Below are positions 10,430-22,745 of a DNA stretch of 64,000 bases, piece after piece. Below the pieces are notes generated by a model, which was not told where the DNA came from, ran no database searches, and was given only the letters and a program-made list of their open reading frames with translations. The stretch is taken from the NCBI RefSeq assembly GCF_041734735.1, contig NC_134879.1, positions 7,602,810 to 7,666,809 of the forward strand, written 5' to 3'. Source of the stretch: Babylonia areolata (taxonomy: Eukaryota > Mollusca > Gastropoda > Neogastropoda > Buccinidae). Numbering within the stretch: the first letter of the stretch is position 1; each line of letters starts with the position of its first letter. The translations under genes and the position numbers were made by a program.

Positions 10430-10600
10430 AAGAATATAAAAAGGCCTTTCATGCCCTGCTCTCATGGTGACCTCAGTTCCGATACCCCTCCACATCTCTA
10501 CTTTGGGTGAGTCTTGTCAAGGTCTTCAGTGTCTGCAAATTCATGGGGGTCTGTCGTTGAAGGGGTGTGGTGGTGGTCTCCAATCTGGAGGGGGATGGGG
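10430..10600 (+). repeat. gastropod-type dispersed repeat
   Basis: The block AAAGGCCTTTCATGCCCTGC...CTCATGGTGACCTC through GTCAAGGTCTTCAGTGTC to TCTCCAATCTGGAGG resembles, from memory, a common non-coding repeat module of gastropod genomes often found beside SINEs. The limits are approximate. It is preceded by an ATC/ATT-rich simple sequence (10392-10428). Confidence 0.5.
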
Positions 10601-10604
10601 TGAC

Positions 10605-10981
10605 AGTGCAATAGCCGAGTGGTTAAAGCGTTGAACTTTCAATGTGAGGGTCCCAAGATCAAATCACAGTAACGGCGCCTGGTGGGTAAAGGGTGGAGAT
10701 ATTTTCAATCTCCCAGGTCAACATATGTGCAGACCTGCTTGAGCCTGAACCCCCTTCCTGTGTATGCTCAAGCAGAAGATCAAATACGCACGTTAAAGAT
10801 CTTGTAATCCATGTCAGTGTTCGGTGGGTTATGGAAACAAGAACATACCCAGCATGCACACCCCCGAAAGCGAATTATGGCTGCCTATATTGTGGGGTAA
10901 AAACGGTCATACATGAAAAAGCCCACTCATGTACATATAAGTGAACATGAGAGTTGCAGACCACAAGCAAAGAAGAAGTAG
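10605..10981 (+). mobile_element. tRNA-headed SINE with long body
   Basis: The head has an A box (ATAGCCGAGTGGTTAAAGCG at about 10611) and a weaker B box (AGATCAAATC at about 10656). The body runs through CACGTTAAAGATCTTGTAATC, GGGTTATGGAAACAAGAACA and GGGTAAAAACGGTCATACAT, and ends in AAAGAAGAAG. It is about 377 bp long and intact from head to tail. Confidence 0.85.
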
Positions 10982-10999
10982 GTGGGGTCCTAACTAAGT

Positions 11000-11232
11000 T
11001 AAATCAGAACAGGCACTAGCTAACACCATTGAAGTGGATCAGCAGCAGTGCAAGGTCTCCTCTGGTGTGTAGCCTCCTGGTGATTTAACACAGAATGCTC
11101 CCTCAGTCTCTGTGGGCTGCCAACGCTGGGACTACGACGGATGAACCTGGGTGTGGCCATGTATGGGGCACTCGGAATGAGCGGTATGAGAATTATACCA
11201 CTGATATGGTGCAGATGATGATGGGGCAGCAA
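11000..11232 (+). repeat. gastropod-type dispersed repeat
   Basis: The stretch with CCTCAGTCTCTGTGGGCTGC, CTACGACGGATGAACCTGGG and GGCACTCGGAATGAGCGG resembles a dispersed non-coding module that, from memory, is frequent in gastropods. It ends in an AAATAA-rich tail (11228-11280). Confidence 0.5.
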
Positions 11233-11462
11233 AAAATAAAATAAAATAATTTTTAAAATAAAATAAAGTAGAAAATTTCATCTAATAGTATTTAAAACTA
11301 TAATAAAAGGTGCATGGTGAATCACTGATTTGGTTCTATCTTATAAAGCACTTTTCAAAGATCTTGAATGGTGTTACAGAGTGCATGCATAGGTATTGCT
11401 TTTAACTCAAGTCTCTGTGCATGTGTGCATGCATGCCTGTGCATGTTCTTATCAACTTGTGT

Positions 11463-11465
<3 letters not shown>

Positions 11466-11500
<35 letters not shown>

Positions 11501-11800
11501 AGGGAGGAGGGGAGTTTGTATGTGCATGTATGTGTATTGCTTTCATTGTTTCAATAAACTGTGTGTGTGCATGTACACGTATGTGTGTGCGCGCACATGT
11601 ACAGGTTCTCAATTCAACTATGTGTGCATGCAAGGAAGAGAGAGAGAATGTGTGTGTGCGTCTTATTTATTCAGCTCTGTGAGAGTGTGTGAGCAATTTT
11701 GTGTGTGTGCACATGTGAATGTGTGAAGGAGAAAGAGGGAGAAAGAGAGCATGTGTGTATTTGTGTGTGTGTATACATGTGTTTTGTTTTCAAAGTCAGT
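11466..11800. repeat. GA microsatellite and TG-rich sequence
   Basis: (GA)n lies at 11466-11496, followed by GGGA repeats and diffuse TG/CATG-rich sequence up to the next element. Frames through it are repeat translation. Confidence 0.9.
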
Positions 11801-11805
11801 CTGTG

Positions 11806-12884
11806 TTAACCCTTTTGCTGCCAGGAAAATAAGATTTAAATGAAATCTATTTGCAGGGTTTTTTCCACAAAAAACGGGTATAAATTTTCAAAAAATTCTG
11901 TGCTCTTTGTTATTGGAGAAAGACCCATAAAAGTATATATTTTTTGAAAAGTAAATGAATAAAGAACACAAAACACATGATGTTTTCCCATTTTATATCT
12001 TTTCAGTGACATGCTGTTGTTTTGAAATCAGTGGGTTTTTTTTTTGTCACATTTTCAACTTGTTCGTTACTAACATTAGTCAGGTAATGTGCACTAAAAT
12101 ATCATATTTTCTGGACAAATGGATATCTGCATACACAAAATCATACTAGAACAACCACAGTAAAAAAAAATAAATTTTTTTTTAATTAAAAAGAGATATA
12201 TATATACAATGCATTGTGACTTCTCCAAGTGATAATGTGGATGAGAGGCCATGTCCCCTCAGTCTCCACCCCCTCCTCTTCACCCCTCTCGCATGGTCAC
12301 TTTATCCAGTTCTCATCAGACCGCGTTGGCGGAGTGCCAAGAATATTGCTCACACTGTCCTGCTTATAATTCAGTCACTTTGTGTCGTCTGCTAAGGTTC
12401 GCACAACCGGCATCACTCACTGATAGTTGTATCTTGGCCACTCTCTTGATTGCTCCCTATATTTTCTATCAAATCGTCCTATAAATGTTCATCACTGTCT
12501 TCTTCGAGTTTATGCTTCAATTCTTTCTGAGCATCAGCAAAAGAAAGCAATCTTGATTTAGTTCGCTACGATCGCATGTCTTGAGCACGGCATCAGTCCG
12601 ACATTTTGTTGAGTGAGCGAGGAGAGGAGCCAGGCAAACACTTGGACAGTAACCCAACCAAAACGTTCAAATAAAGGACTGCCTCATGATGTAGATGGGG
12701 TTTCTCGCTATGAATAGAATCCAGAAAGAGTCCCCAAGCTAAAGCTACCAGCATTTTTGTCAATGAACTGAACGCAAAGCAGGGAAAAGTCTGAATATTT
12801 CAATGACGAGTTATCTTATCACTGTGGCAGCGAAGCATACATGCTTGCCATGACGAGTTATCTCGTCATATGATACAGGCAAGT
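11806..12884. mobile_element. piggyBac-like MITE, copy 2
   Basis: This is a second copy of the 3029-4091 element in the same orientation, starting at TTAA (11806-11809) with TTAACCCTTTTGCTGCC. The copies agree closely along their whole length, with small indels and substitutions. The right end stops at about 12884 near ATGATACAGGCAAGTG and lacks the last dozen bases and the right TTAA. It is therefore slightly truncated or damaged there. Confidence 0.82.
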
Positions 12885-13347
12885 GAAAGTGTATGTGTGC
12901 ATGCCTGTGTGTTGTTTTCAATGCAACTGTGTGTAGGAGGGTGCGGGGGGGTGCATGCGTGAGACCACGCACGCGTGTTCAATTTAGTTCTGATTCTGTG
13001 CCATGCCTTTAGAAGTCGGCGACAGATCCCAGATCTGAATAAAGTAAACTGGCCATTGCCATAAAAGTTGCTGCATCTTTGGCTGACAGCTGAAATAACA
13101 AAACACTGACGTCAATTGCTACAAATTAACAAAGTTGTTAACAGCTGGTACAAAGTTACTTGTGGCAAAATAATGTTCGCAGCTATTGCTGAATGAACAC
13201 TGACTGTCAGCAATATGTACCCTCCGCACCTGGGGTTTAACAGGGATGGTGATCACATGCATCAGTGTGCATGTATATATGTACCTGTGTATGTGCACAT
13301 GTTTGTGTGTGTGTGGGCATATGCGTGTATGCATGTGCTTGCACGGT

Positions 13348-13351
<4 letters not shown>

Positions 13352-13385
<34 letters not shown>
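13352..13385. repeat. (GT)n microsatellite
   Basis: Uninterrupted GT run. TG-rich flanks extend from about 13256. Confidence 0.95.
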
Positions 13386-13386
<1 letters not shown>

Positions 13387-14524
13387 CGGCATAATTTGCT
13401 TTTCCCAGTGACATCAACACGTGCCACAAAAGGATCACCTTCTGTACATCATCAGCATTTTGATGACTGTAGGCCTAATTTCAATCAACTGTTAGGAAAC
13501 CTGTGGCTCCATTTTAGGCACTCTGACAAGTCACTCTTTTGTCAAAGTCTCCTATGGGTTATACAAATGGAGCACTTTTGTTTCCATTTCTGACAGGTCT
13601 TTGTTATTTGAAAATAGAATGGCTAACTGGTGTGATTCAGTATATATTACTTACATGAGCTTGATATATTCAGTGCGTAAGTATGTATTTATTTTTCCAT
13701 AGCATGATTTTGATTTTATTGTGTCCAATGCTATGGACAGGGATCGCGCTAGACTTTTTCAAAACGCGTGCAGCTTACGCAAAGTCGGCAAAAAAAAACG
13801 CGCAAGTTAGAGTCAGAATTGCATCACACCTATGACACTAAATCAAAGGTTTACTCACCTATTTTCGCCGCTCACGTCGGCTCACTCGTCAGCTAAGCAG
13901 TGTTGTGTGCGCGCGTACTCTGTTAATTGGCTGTAGCTGTTAAGAGTCACGTAGGCATCTCGCAGTGCTCCGCATGCACAGACACTTTGTCTTGTACCGT
14001 CTGATTCAGTATCGCAAACCTAGCTGCCAAGTCAGTCCTAAAGTTGCATTGATACGGCTTGGAGTAAAAGTTGTTTTGCGTAAGTGTTACGCGTGAGCGC
14101 TGTGAAAATGCGTCAGCGAAAATCAAAATGCGTCAAATACACGAAAAAGGAGGAGTTTGTATTATACTCCATGTTTGGTGTTAAATATACTTACCATGTC
14201 AAACTGATGCAAACTAGGCCTATTGGTTTGCTCTGCTTGGCCAAATTTCGCGCGGCTAACAGTGAAAAGACGGGCCCACCCGCTCTCAGCCAATCAAACG
14301 CCTCTAAAAACTATAAGCGCTTAATCATTCCGTGGCCATGAACAAAAATGCCCCATGAGAACCACGGCGGAGACGCGGGGACGGACGGGCGGGCATTCGA
14401 GTTTGACATGGTAAGTATATTTAACACCAAACATGGAGTATAATACAAACACCTCCTTTTGGTGTCATATACTGTACCATGTCAAACTGATGCAGAATTT
14501 AAAGCAAATGGAGGAGGGCAACGC

Positions 14525-15667
14525 CTACTGGTTCATATGGGGAGCCCTTGTAACTGAGACGGCAGTGTTATCCGCGACAAAGGAAATCCCCTTGGAACCG
14601 TCAGCCCTGGTCATACGGAAATTCCTGAGGTAGAAGTTGATGAAGGGATTCTCAGACCGCCAGAAGGCTGCCTCCAAGACATGCTGCATTGGCACTGAGT
14701 GCTGGAAAGCAGCCGAAGTAGCTATGGCCCGCACTTCGTGTGCCCTGGGATGAAGACAGCTGATATCCCTGTGTGCATGAGAGTAGGCTCTACGAATGAT
14801 TTGGGAAACCTGGCGGGAAATGGTGCCTGCAGCGATGTCTTTCTTGTAATTCTCATTGAGGGAGATGAGCAGACACCTCTGAGAAGAACGCCTATGGCGA
14901 GACCTATCCCAATAATATTTGAGACACCGAACAGGACAGGTGCCTATCCTCATCATCTTGGGCAAGAATATCAGACAAAGGTCTGACCCTCGGAGAGGGG
15001 GAAGGAACCTCAGGGTCTTGGTTCTTAGCCAGAAACTCTGGAAGGAAACGAATAGTGATGGAACCATCTCTGTGGAAGGCCAGATCTTGTGGCATTCCAC
15101 TAAGCCCATGCAGCTCACTTCTACGACTGCCTGTGGCCAGCCACAGAAGGAAAGTGGTCTTGAGGGTGAGGATGTCAAAAGGAATAGTCCCCAGTGGTAG
15201 GAAGGGCTGTTTTCGAATGAAATCCAGCACCAGGAACAAGTCCCAGAGGGGCACTCTTCTGGGGTCTCTAGCTTCCTTCCGAGGGGCACCCCTAGCCACC
15301 TCTCTGAGAAGGCAATCCGCTTCAAAGGCGGAACCACCTAGCTGTTTGCATTGTGGTACAGAAGGCAGACCTGTACCCTTGCACAGAACTAGCAGACAGG
15401 ATGAACCGAGGAGCAGAGAGCCAGAAAGTTGGCCAGCTGCATGCTCGTAAGGTTCGTAGGGGTAATGCCCTGAGCTGTACACCACCGCAACCATTTCTTC
15501 CAGCGAAAGTCATACAAAGTCTCCATTCCCTGCCTCCTTGCTCTGGTGACTATGGAGAGGAGGTCAGAGGAGGCACACCCCTGGGTCAGCACAGCCGACA
15601 CAGAGGCTGACCGAGGGGTCGAGGACTTCAATGGTGATGCTGACAGTTCCGCCCGCCCAGCAGCCAT
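14525..15667 (-). pseudogene. DIRS copy A: tyrosine recombinase part (fossil)
   Basis: The reading shows LLWLATGSRRSELHGLSGMP, the first catalytic Arg box of tyrosine recombinases. Further on is HPRAHEVRAIATSAA, the His-x-x-Arg box. This enzyme inserts the circular DNA copy in DIRS elements. It is broken. Confidence 0.8.
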
Positions 15668-15742
15668 GTGTGCTGGTGGAGCAGTTGAGGATTGGAATGC
15701 GGAGTGCCCGAGCGAGGCTGCCTCAGCAGATGAGATTTGGTT

Positions 15743-17556
15743 TCAAGTTCCAGGGGTGGGAACATGTGTCAGGGACTGAAGGTCCAGAAACCAGGTCTGG
15801 GCTGGCCATTTCGGCGCAATGAGGATCGGCTGCGGGTGTTCCAATCTGTCTTTCCGTATCACCTTGGACAGAATTGGAAAGGGAGGAAACGCGGAGGCAA
15901 TCAGACTGCTCCAATCTAGAGAGAGAGCATCCACTGCCCACGCTTCTGGGTCGGCAACCGAAGAGACGGAAGTGGGAAGTCTCTTGTTGAACAAGGTCCA
16001 CCATCGGCCGAAACCACTGTTCCCACACCCCCTGAAGGCTGTCCTTGTCCAGGGTGCACTCTGTGCGTATGACACTCTTGGACCTGCTAAGAGCATCTGC
16101 CAAGAAGTTGGTTTTTCCTGCTCAGTGTCTCGCTGAAAGTGCAATGCCCTTGCTGTGGCACCAACGGAGGAGAGCCTCAGTCCGCAAGGAGAGGTCTGCC
16201 GAGTGCGCTCCCCACATTTGTTCACATAACATGCGACCGTCGTCTTGTCCGTGAACAAGCGGATGGTCTTGCCAGTGGCCTCCCCCATGAAGTGCAGGAG
16301 AGTCCTGCGAACTGCCTCCAGTTCCAGAACATTGATGTGGCATAGGCGCTCCTCCGGGGACCAAGTCCCTGCTGCACAGAGTGAGTCCATGAGGGCTCCC
16401 CAGCCCAGGGAGGAGGCGTCTGTGAAGAGTGCCACCTGAAGAGTAGGTGGGGCTAAGGGCACCCCCTGTGTCCGAAGGGGGGTGACTAACCACTCTGATG
16501 TCACCTCGAGGAACCACTCGCCCAGACATATCTGGGTATCCCATGGCTGAGTGCTCTGGGACCGGCGTAACCTCAGTGCCCTCTGGAGAGGACGCTTGAG
16601 AACCCTGTCCAGGGGAATGAGAGGTGCCGTGGACTCCATCATGCCCAAGAGGGAAGAACGTGTCTGCGCTGTATCTTGGGAGGAGTGGCGCCAGTGGCTG
16701 AGGAGGCCTGCCAGACGGTCCCAGTGATCTGGCGCCAGAGAGACTATCATAGACCGCGTGTCGAATCTCATCCCTAAGAAGTCGAAGGACTGACGTGGGG
16801 ACAGATCGCATATCTGCTGCTCCATGAGGAAGCCCAGTTGGGAGCAAAGATCTAGAAGTCTGGCCGTATGACTCAGGCACAGGGCCTGCGACTGGGCCAG
16901 GATAAGCAAGTCGTCCAGGTACACACAGAGACAAATGGATTCCGAGCGGACGACGGACACCAATTCCCGCACCACCTTGGTAGACAGGAAAGGGGCAAGG
17001 GACAGACCAAATGGGAGGGCCGGGAACTGGAACTCCTTGTCCCTCCACACGAACCTCAGGTACCGACGGGATGCCGAATGGATGAGTATATGAAAATAAG
17101 CATCTTCCAGATCGATAGAGGTAGGCCAATCACCTTGTTGGATGGTCTCCCGAATCTGTGCCTGTGTGTCCATCTTGAATTTGATTTTGGGAGGAATTTG
17201 TTGAGGGGGGACAAGTCCAAAACTGGTCTCCACCCTCCCGAGACCTTTGGAATCACCAACAACCAGCCGTAAAAACCGGGGCCCGGGTCCGAGAGTTGAG
17301 ATATAGCCCCATGAGGAGTGGGTGCGATACCTCTTTTTCTAGGACGCTCTCCTGCTCCGTCGAGCTGGGCACCTAAGGAGGAGGAGTGGATCTTAGAGGG
17401 GGGAGGTCCTCCACCCAAGACAGCATGTACCCCGACTCTAGCACCGACATAATCCCGTCGTTGAGTCCCAGAGCACACCACTGATGTGCTTGCCGGGACA
17501 AGTTTCCTACTTGGAGGGGCTGAACGACTGGCGGTGCTGAATCGGGGCCCAGTCAT
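15743..17556 (-). pseudogene. DIRS copy A: reverse transcriptase / RNase H part (fossil)
   Basis: The RT palm is visible as LCVYLDDLLILAQSQ. Preceding it are IDLEDAYFHILIH and RFVWRDKEFQFPALPFGLSL. An RNase H-like part follows, with VALFTDASSLGWGALMDS. The order and motifs match DIRS-group pol. It is broken. Confidence 0.85.
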
Positions 17557-17616
17557 TGGGGGTGCTGCCTTCTGGCCTTGGGCATGGCCGGTCGGCTTGG
17601 ACGGACCTAAGGTGGT

Positions 17617-19924
17617 TTATTCCTCTGCCACTAATTCAGCACACGCTGCCTTGACAGGCGGCGTGGTATATGGAGGGGCCCTGGTGGCCAGTCTCTTCAA
17701 TGGCATAGAACCCTGGAGCCCATGAGAGGTGTGGGCCAAATATGAGGCCACCTCCCTGTTTGTCTCTGCCCTGTGGCTGACCAAATGGGGCGGGAACTGG
17801 CCGAAGAGGGAGTGCTGCTGTGCTGGGATGGACCGCAGGGCAGCCCTCTCCTCCACAGGAATGTTAGAGAGGCTGAAAATGGCATCACGCCGCGCTAGCA
17901 CAGTATTGAAGTGAAGGCTGGTAGCTGTGTCTGCAGCTGCCGTGAGACCAGATGCTACCCTATTGCCAAAAGCGTGTAACCTCTGGTCGGTGAAGAGGCC
18001 CGGCGGGACAGAGGAAGGAGACCCCTTGTCCTGATTAACTGGACACTGTTCCCACAGCTCATTGGCCCTGTGAAGGAACGTGTCGAAGGTGTACGCCGTG
18101 GAAACCTCGAGGGGGCAGCGGCGGGCCAATTTGTCCCACTCTGCTAACGTTTTAAAGGATAGGTTAGCTGAAGTGGGGAAGGTGGTGCGCTGTGAGACCA
18201 ACATCCTGTCCTGTGCGGAGGGCTCTGCTCCGCTGTAGGCAGGGTGGTCCTGTGTGTACCAGGACCACACCCCTCCCTTGGAGGAATCTTTAAGAAACTT
18301 TCCCGGGGAAAAGGCGCCCGGGGCAGAGAGGGACTCCCTGCCTGGAGGAGGGATGGAAGCAGCACCCGTGACAGTGCGGGCTGACTTATTAAGCCATACC
18401 TGCACCATTTCTGGCACTCTGAGTTGCCTTGTGGTTCTGGAGTCACATGGCGTAAGGAGGGTCAAGGGTAACAAAGTAGCCTGAGGGACTGATTCGGCAT
18501 ACGTGACCCTATTGGGGAGGGTCAGTTCGAGCTCGGCAAAGTCCGAGTTTGGTTCAGGCTGGTCCCTAGGGAGGCACGGGCTCAATCTGTCCCCCCTGGG
18601 ATGTGGGCGAAGAGTGCTCATCTGCTTGTTCGTCCTCATCCGAAGACAGGGGCTCCCACTCTTGTTCGCAGTCCATCCCCTGCTGGGTGCCATCCCAAGT
18701 GGATGTACCCACTGGGGTGTCCTGTGAGCTGTGGTCAGCCCAGCGGGATGAGCTGGGACGATCCCGAGCCGGGACCATGGCCGCCACTGTTATGTCCTTG
18801 ACACCTGAAGCGGGTGGGGAGCGTGTGGACCGTAGGTCCAACCATGCTTGGGATGGTGGGTGCCACACCTTTTCAGAGAGGGCGTCCCTGGATGCAAGAG
18901 TGACCCACGAGTGCTGTGTGGGGACAAACACCCACTCATCTCACTGTAGGACCGAGGGCTGGGCAGGTGGGGACTGCCGGCTCCGCCGGGCCGAGTAGGG
19001 CCCCTGAGCAGCCGTCGGTCCTGACAAGGAGGCCGTTGTGACCGTGGAGGTCACCTGTGGGTTGACAGAGGCCCGATTTGTGGACAGAGTGGCAATATTG
19101 GTCGAGGAGCTCGACCTGACCGACAAGAAGTCGATCCCACTTGTCGGGGCTGTGTGTGTCACCCTGTGAGATGTGCTGGGTTGGGTCCGGTGGGGAGCGG
19201 ACAAGGGGCTGGCCCTTGGTGCTCCCGGCAACCCAGTGTGCACCCTAGGTGCGCCCCAGTACGGGTAGAAACTACCCGTGGGCACCAGCCATACTGTGAC
19301 CCGAACCCAAAGGGTCACTGGTGCGTTGACCTCCATGAAGGGAACAACCTGGCTAAGTCGGAGGGAGGTCAGGTCCGACTTGGGTGTCAGTCCCGCCCGA
19401 AGACGAGCGGGCTGACTGCCCGGAACCGCCTGACACGCACGGGCCTCCCCCAGCAGGGGAGACCGGCCGGATAGCGGGAAGACCTGCAGAGCAGGTTGCC
19501 ACGCGCCCCAAATCACCTCCCGTGGGGAGACTGGGGTGGCTTGGCCCGGGGTGGGCAAAGTAGAGATCCCCCCCCGGAACCAAATTTTTCTCCCCCCCCC
19601 AAAAGGAGGTGGGGGAGGGGGGTCGACAGAGAAGGGAGGAGGGGGAACAACAATGGGGCACGTGAGGGCCGTCTCCGAGTGGGGACCCGGGTAATGGCCG
19701 GGCGCGGCCTCCCCTTGGGAGTCCGCGCCTAGCTGCGAGTCCCCACAGCCAGGAGAGGACTTGCCATTCACCCTTCTCCCTGCCTCGCGCTGGGACACCT
19801 CGGGAGGCGACGCTCGTACCTCTTTCCCCCCGGTCCTCTTCATGACCGTTTTACTGGTACGAAAGTCGCCTCCGCGATCAGCGTCTAACGACGCATCGCC
19901 GCGGTCCGTATCGGGAGGAATCAT
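17617..19924 (-). pseudogene. DIRS copy A: gag-like part (fossil)
   Basis: A long minus-strand coding region upstream of pol is rich in Pro, Ser and Arg, with no enzyme motif. By position it is the gag-like protein of the element. The same readings are present in copy B. It is broken. Confidence 0.6.
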
Positions 19925-20442
19925 GAGCTCCGGGCCTGGGAGAGTCTCTTACCGAGTCTCAATCCCAGCATCATGATCCCCTGCCTTCGTGGTATGGCAC
20001 ACGAGGCATGGAACCCGCGCTTAGGCACCCAGCGAAAATCCGACCCCCAACAGAGATAGGAAAGACAGGATCGACTTAGAGGCAGAAAAAATCGAACGAA
20101 TCGAGGGTGCCGAGTCGAATCGAGTACACAGAATGTAAGAATACAATAAACACAAGCCGCATGCAACAAAATCAGGCCAAAAGGATACGCTGAACAGCCG
20201 AAAAAAGCGTAAGACGAGACAGAGCGTAAACCTGACAAGATGGCGTGGAGAGCCTTGGCCAAAGGAATGATTAAGCGCTTATAGTTTTTAGAGGCGTTTG
20301 ATTGGCTGAGAGCGGGTGGGCCCGTCTTTTCACTGTTAGCCGTGCGAAATTTGGCCAAGCAGAGCAAACCAATAGGCCTAGTTTGCATCAGTTTGACATG
20401 GTACAGTATATGACACCAAAACATGCGTTAACGCGATCCCTG

Positions 20443-21974
20443 TATTGACGAGTATTGTATGTAAGTTTTCTCATTGTCATTTTTTGTGTGGATTCACTTA
20501 TCCCAAATCCCCACCAATAGACTGCAGGAGAGTTCTGCGGCCATCCTGTATCTTGCTCAGAGTTCGAATTTAGCGGGGTGCTGGGTGCAATGCTATGAAA
20601 AGTTGGCTTGGGCACACAAATTTTGTCTAGAGTGCCCAGTTTGCACTCAAAATTGATAGAGGCGAAAGAAAATTAATTAAAAGACACACCAAGAAAGCAA
20701 GCTCGAATGCGGTCGATCAAAATGTAAAATGTCTTCTGCTACAGCTCACTTCGCGGAGCAACATTTTTGCGCGTGCACGATCAGATGTTGACGTTCATGG
20801 CGTGCTGCTGACGAATGATGTTTCCCATCTTCAATCTTAAAAGAAAGGCTCCCGAAACAGAGACAATCAAAGATTTTATTATGCTGGCACGCAAAACCAC
20901 AGCTGGGCATTCAGATATTTTGTCCAGAGTTCCTGACTGGCACTCAGAAAAGAGTTAAATTCGAACCTGTTGCTCATGCGCATCTAACTTTAACTCGATA
21001 TTACGAGCAATGCCAAAGGCGACTGACATAGACAAAAGCAGCAAACATGTGCTGTCCTCCATTTCTCCAGTTGATAGCCTCCATTATTACAACCAAACTC
21101 TAGTCTTACAAAGAAGTGCCATCATATGCACAATAAAAACAAGATACGAAGCAAAAAGTCAAAAAACAAAGCCTGCTGTTTTGCACGTTCTGCCTCTCTC
21201 GGTCACTTTTGTTGCTTGCAATTTCAGAGAGCCAATCAACTCTGTGAGCAAAAATTATGTGGCATACCTCTGTAAGTCAGGTAAGCATGGAACTCTCCTG
21301 TTGCATACTTTTGATTTTGTCTTGTGCTAAGACCCATAGCACATGGGGTGTCAAGCATCAAGACTCTGACGTCAAGCATCATGTTTTGTGAAGAGCTTTG
21401 TGTGCCAGCTTTTCAGGCAACATATGTCAGAAACTAGGCATCATGACTGATGACGCCAGATGTTGTGACGCCAGATTAGACCTTGTCCTATTCCCTCTCT
21501 GCAAAAGTGAGGTTTTCACGAGGAGCAACCAATCAGAATCTAAATGAACAGTTTTATCCACAATTTTTCTCCTAAAGACTGGATGAGCAGTGTTCATAAC
21601 TAGGCATTGACATTCACTCGGCCAGTCACACAGAGGAGTGGAGGAGAAGAAATGTGGATACAGCCAAATGAAACCTGCTGCTGTCAAGTGTGTGAGTGCC
21701 ACACCTCGCTGTCATTTTCAAGTGTTCTCTCAACAACGAAACCAGGCTTCCAAAAATGATGTGCATCTCACATGAACGCCCCCTGTGGGTGACTGTCCTA
21801 AGTTGTATTCAGTATTGTAGACCTTTAGGCGAGAACTGGATGAATGGAAAAAAACAACAAAAAACAACACAAAACAAAAACACACACACAAATTTCAGTT
21901 TTACTGAGTATGCACGAAAGCAACAAAATCCTATTTCTAAACATAATAATATATATAGATTAGAAACAGTATCA
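20443..21974. other. intronic sequence without recognised feature
   Basis: This is part of PSMD8 intron 1. Two loosely similar stretches (about 20605-20660 and 20885-20950) share TTTTGTC(T/C)AGAGT followed by CACTCA, which suggests a small dispersed motif. I recognise no coding sequence or element. Confidence 0.4.
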
Positions 21975-22745
21975 TATATCATATCATATCAATATCAATA
22001 TCAAGGCGTGCAGGCCTGACAAGGCCTTTTGCCCGCTTGAAGTGGGGAAGAAAAAGAGAGTCCCCACGTATGTCTGGTGCATTTTTCAACATGAGTGCGC
22101 AATGCTTGAAAAATCAATAAATATGTAAATGAGTTCTGTATTTAAAATTTTTTAAATGAATATCAAGATAATTTTTAAATGTATTCACTGTTCCTGCGGA
22201 AACAACGTCTTGTGACAAATTATTCCAAACATTTGTTACTCTGTTAGTAAAGAAATGTGCAAATCTGGAAGTCTTAACTGAAACTTTTAATAGTTTGTAG
22301 GAATGGCCTCTTGTGGCACTGTTCTCATTCAATGTAAACAAAGAGTTTATAGTTCTGCTGTCATATAATCCATGTGTCATTTTATACATCTCTATTAAAT
22401 CACCACGCAGTCTTCTATATTCTAAACTAGGTAACTAATGTGCTTGCATTGCAACCTTCTTAGTTCTTTCATAGTCCATATCAGCAAAGCCAATAATTCT
22501 TTTAGTAAACCTTCGATGAACATTTTCAATACTGTCTATATGTTTCACTAAACCCGTATTCCAAACAACATTCCCATATTCTAAGACTGGCCTGACTAAT
22601 GACTTAAATAATGGCACCATTATGTCTTTACTTTTACACTGTATATTTCCAACTAACATTCCGGTCAATCTATTGGCTTTTTTAATGGTTTCATTAACAT
22701 GAACATCAAAAGAGAGACCAGAGTCAAAATTTACAAACGAAAATA
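21975..22745 (-). mobile_element. CR1-like LINE 3' fragment
   Basis: This is a minus-strand, 5'-truncated non-LTR element. Readable protein begins near 22740 with VNFDSGLSFDVHVNETIKKA and passes through PLFKSLVRPVLEYGNVVWN, the conserved region after the RT. It ends with MYKMTHGLYD and VTNVWNNLSQDVVSAGTVN (about 22389-22114). The 3' UTR ends in a short (TATCAA)n-type tail at 21980-22003, as CR1/Jockey-group elements often do. One frameshift or stop separates the two blocks near 22435. Confidence 0.82.

Larger units (their letters stand above)
14149..20420 (-). mobile_element. DIRS-like retrotransposon copy A (near full length, broken)
   Basis: This is a tyrosine-recombinase retrotransposon of the DIRS group, about 6.3 kb, minus strand. 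Its inverted terminal repeats lie at 20262-20420 (5' end) and 14149-14345 (3' end, with about 30 extra terminal bases). An internal complementary region at about 14400-14492 mirrors both outer ends, as in DIRS-1. Parts in order are a gag-like region, reverse transcriptase with RNase H, and tyrosine recombinase. No methyltransferase domain was recognised. It looks whole in structure but is a fossil with roughly half a dozen breaks. It is very similar to copy B (a few percent different by eye), suggesting a fairly recent burst. It lies inside a hAT-like element and in the sense direction of PSMD8. Confidence 0.88.
13738..20442. mobile_element. hAT-like DNA transposon split by a DIRS-like insertion
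   Basis: A candidate terminus CAGGGATCGCGCTAG at 13738 is mirrored by ACGCGATCCCTG ending at 20442 (reverse complement CAGGGATCGCGTTA). CAGGG-type inverted ends suit hAT elements. What remains is about 410 bp on the left (13738-14148) and 22 bp on the right (20421-20442). The DIRS-like element fills the gap. The left part is rich in TGCGTC/ACGC words. No clear 8-bp target duplication is visible (flanks CTATGGA and TATTGACG), which lowers confidence. Confidence 0.55.

Noticed and set aside
21010-21330. 106-codon plus-strand frame as an exon or gene
   Set aside because: No conserved motif and no plausible splice context. It lies within PSMD8 intron 1 on the opposite strand.
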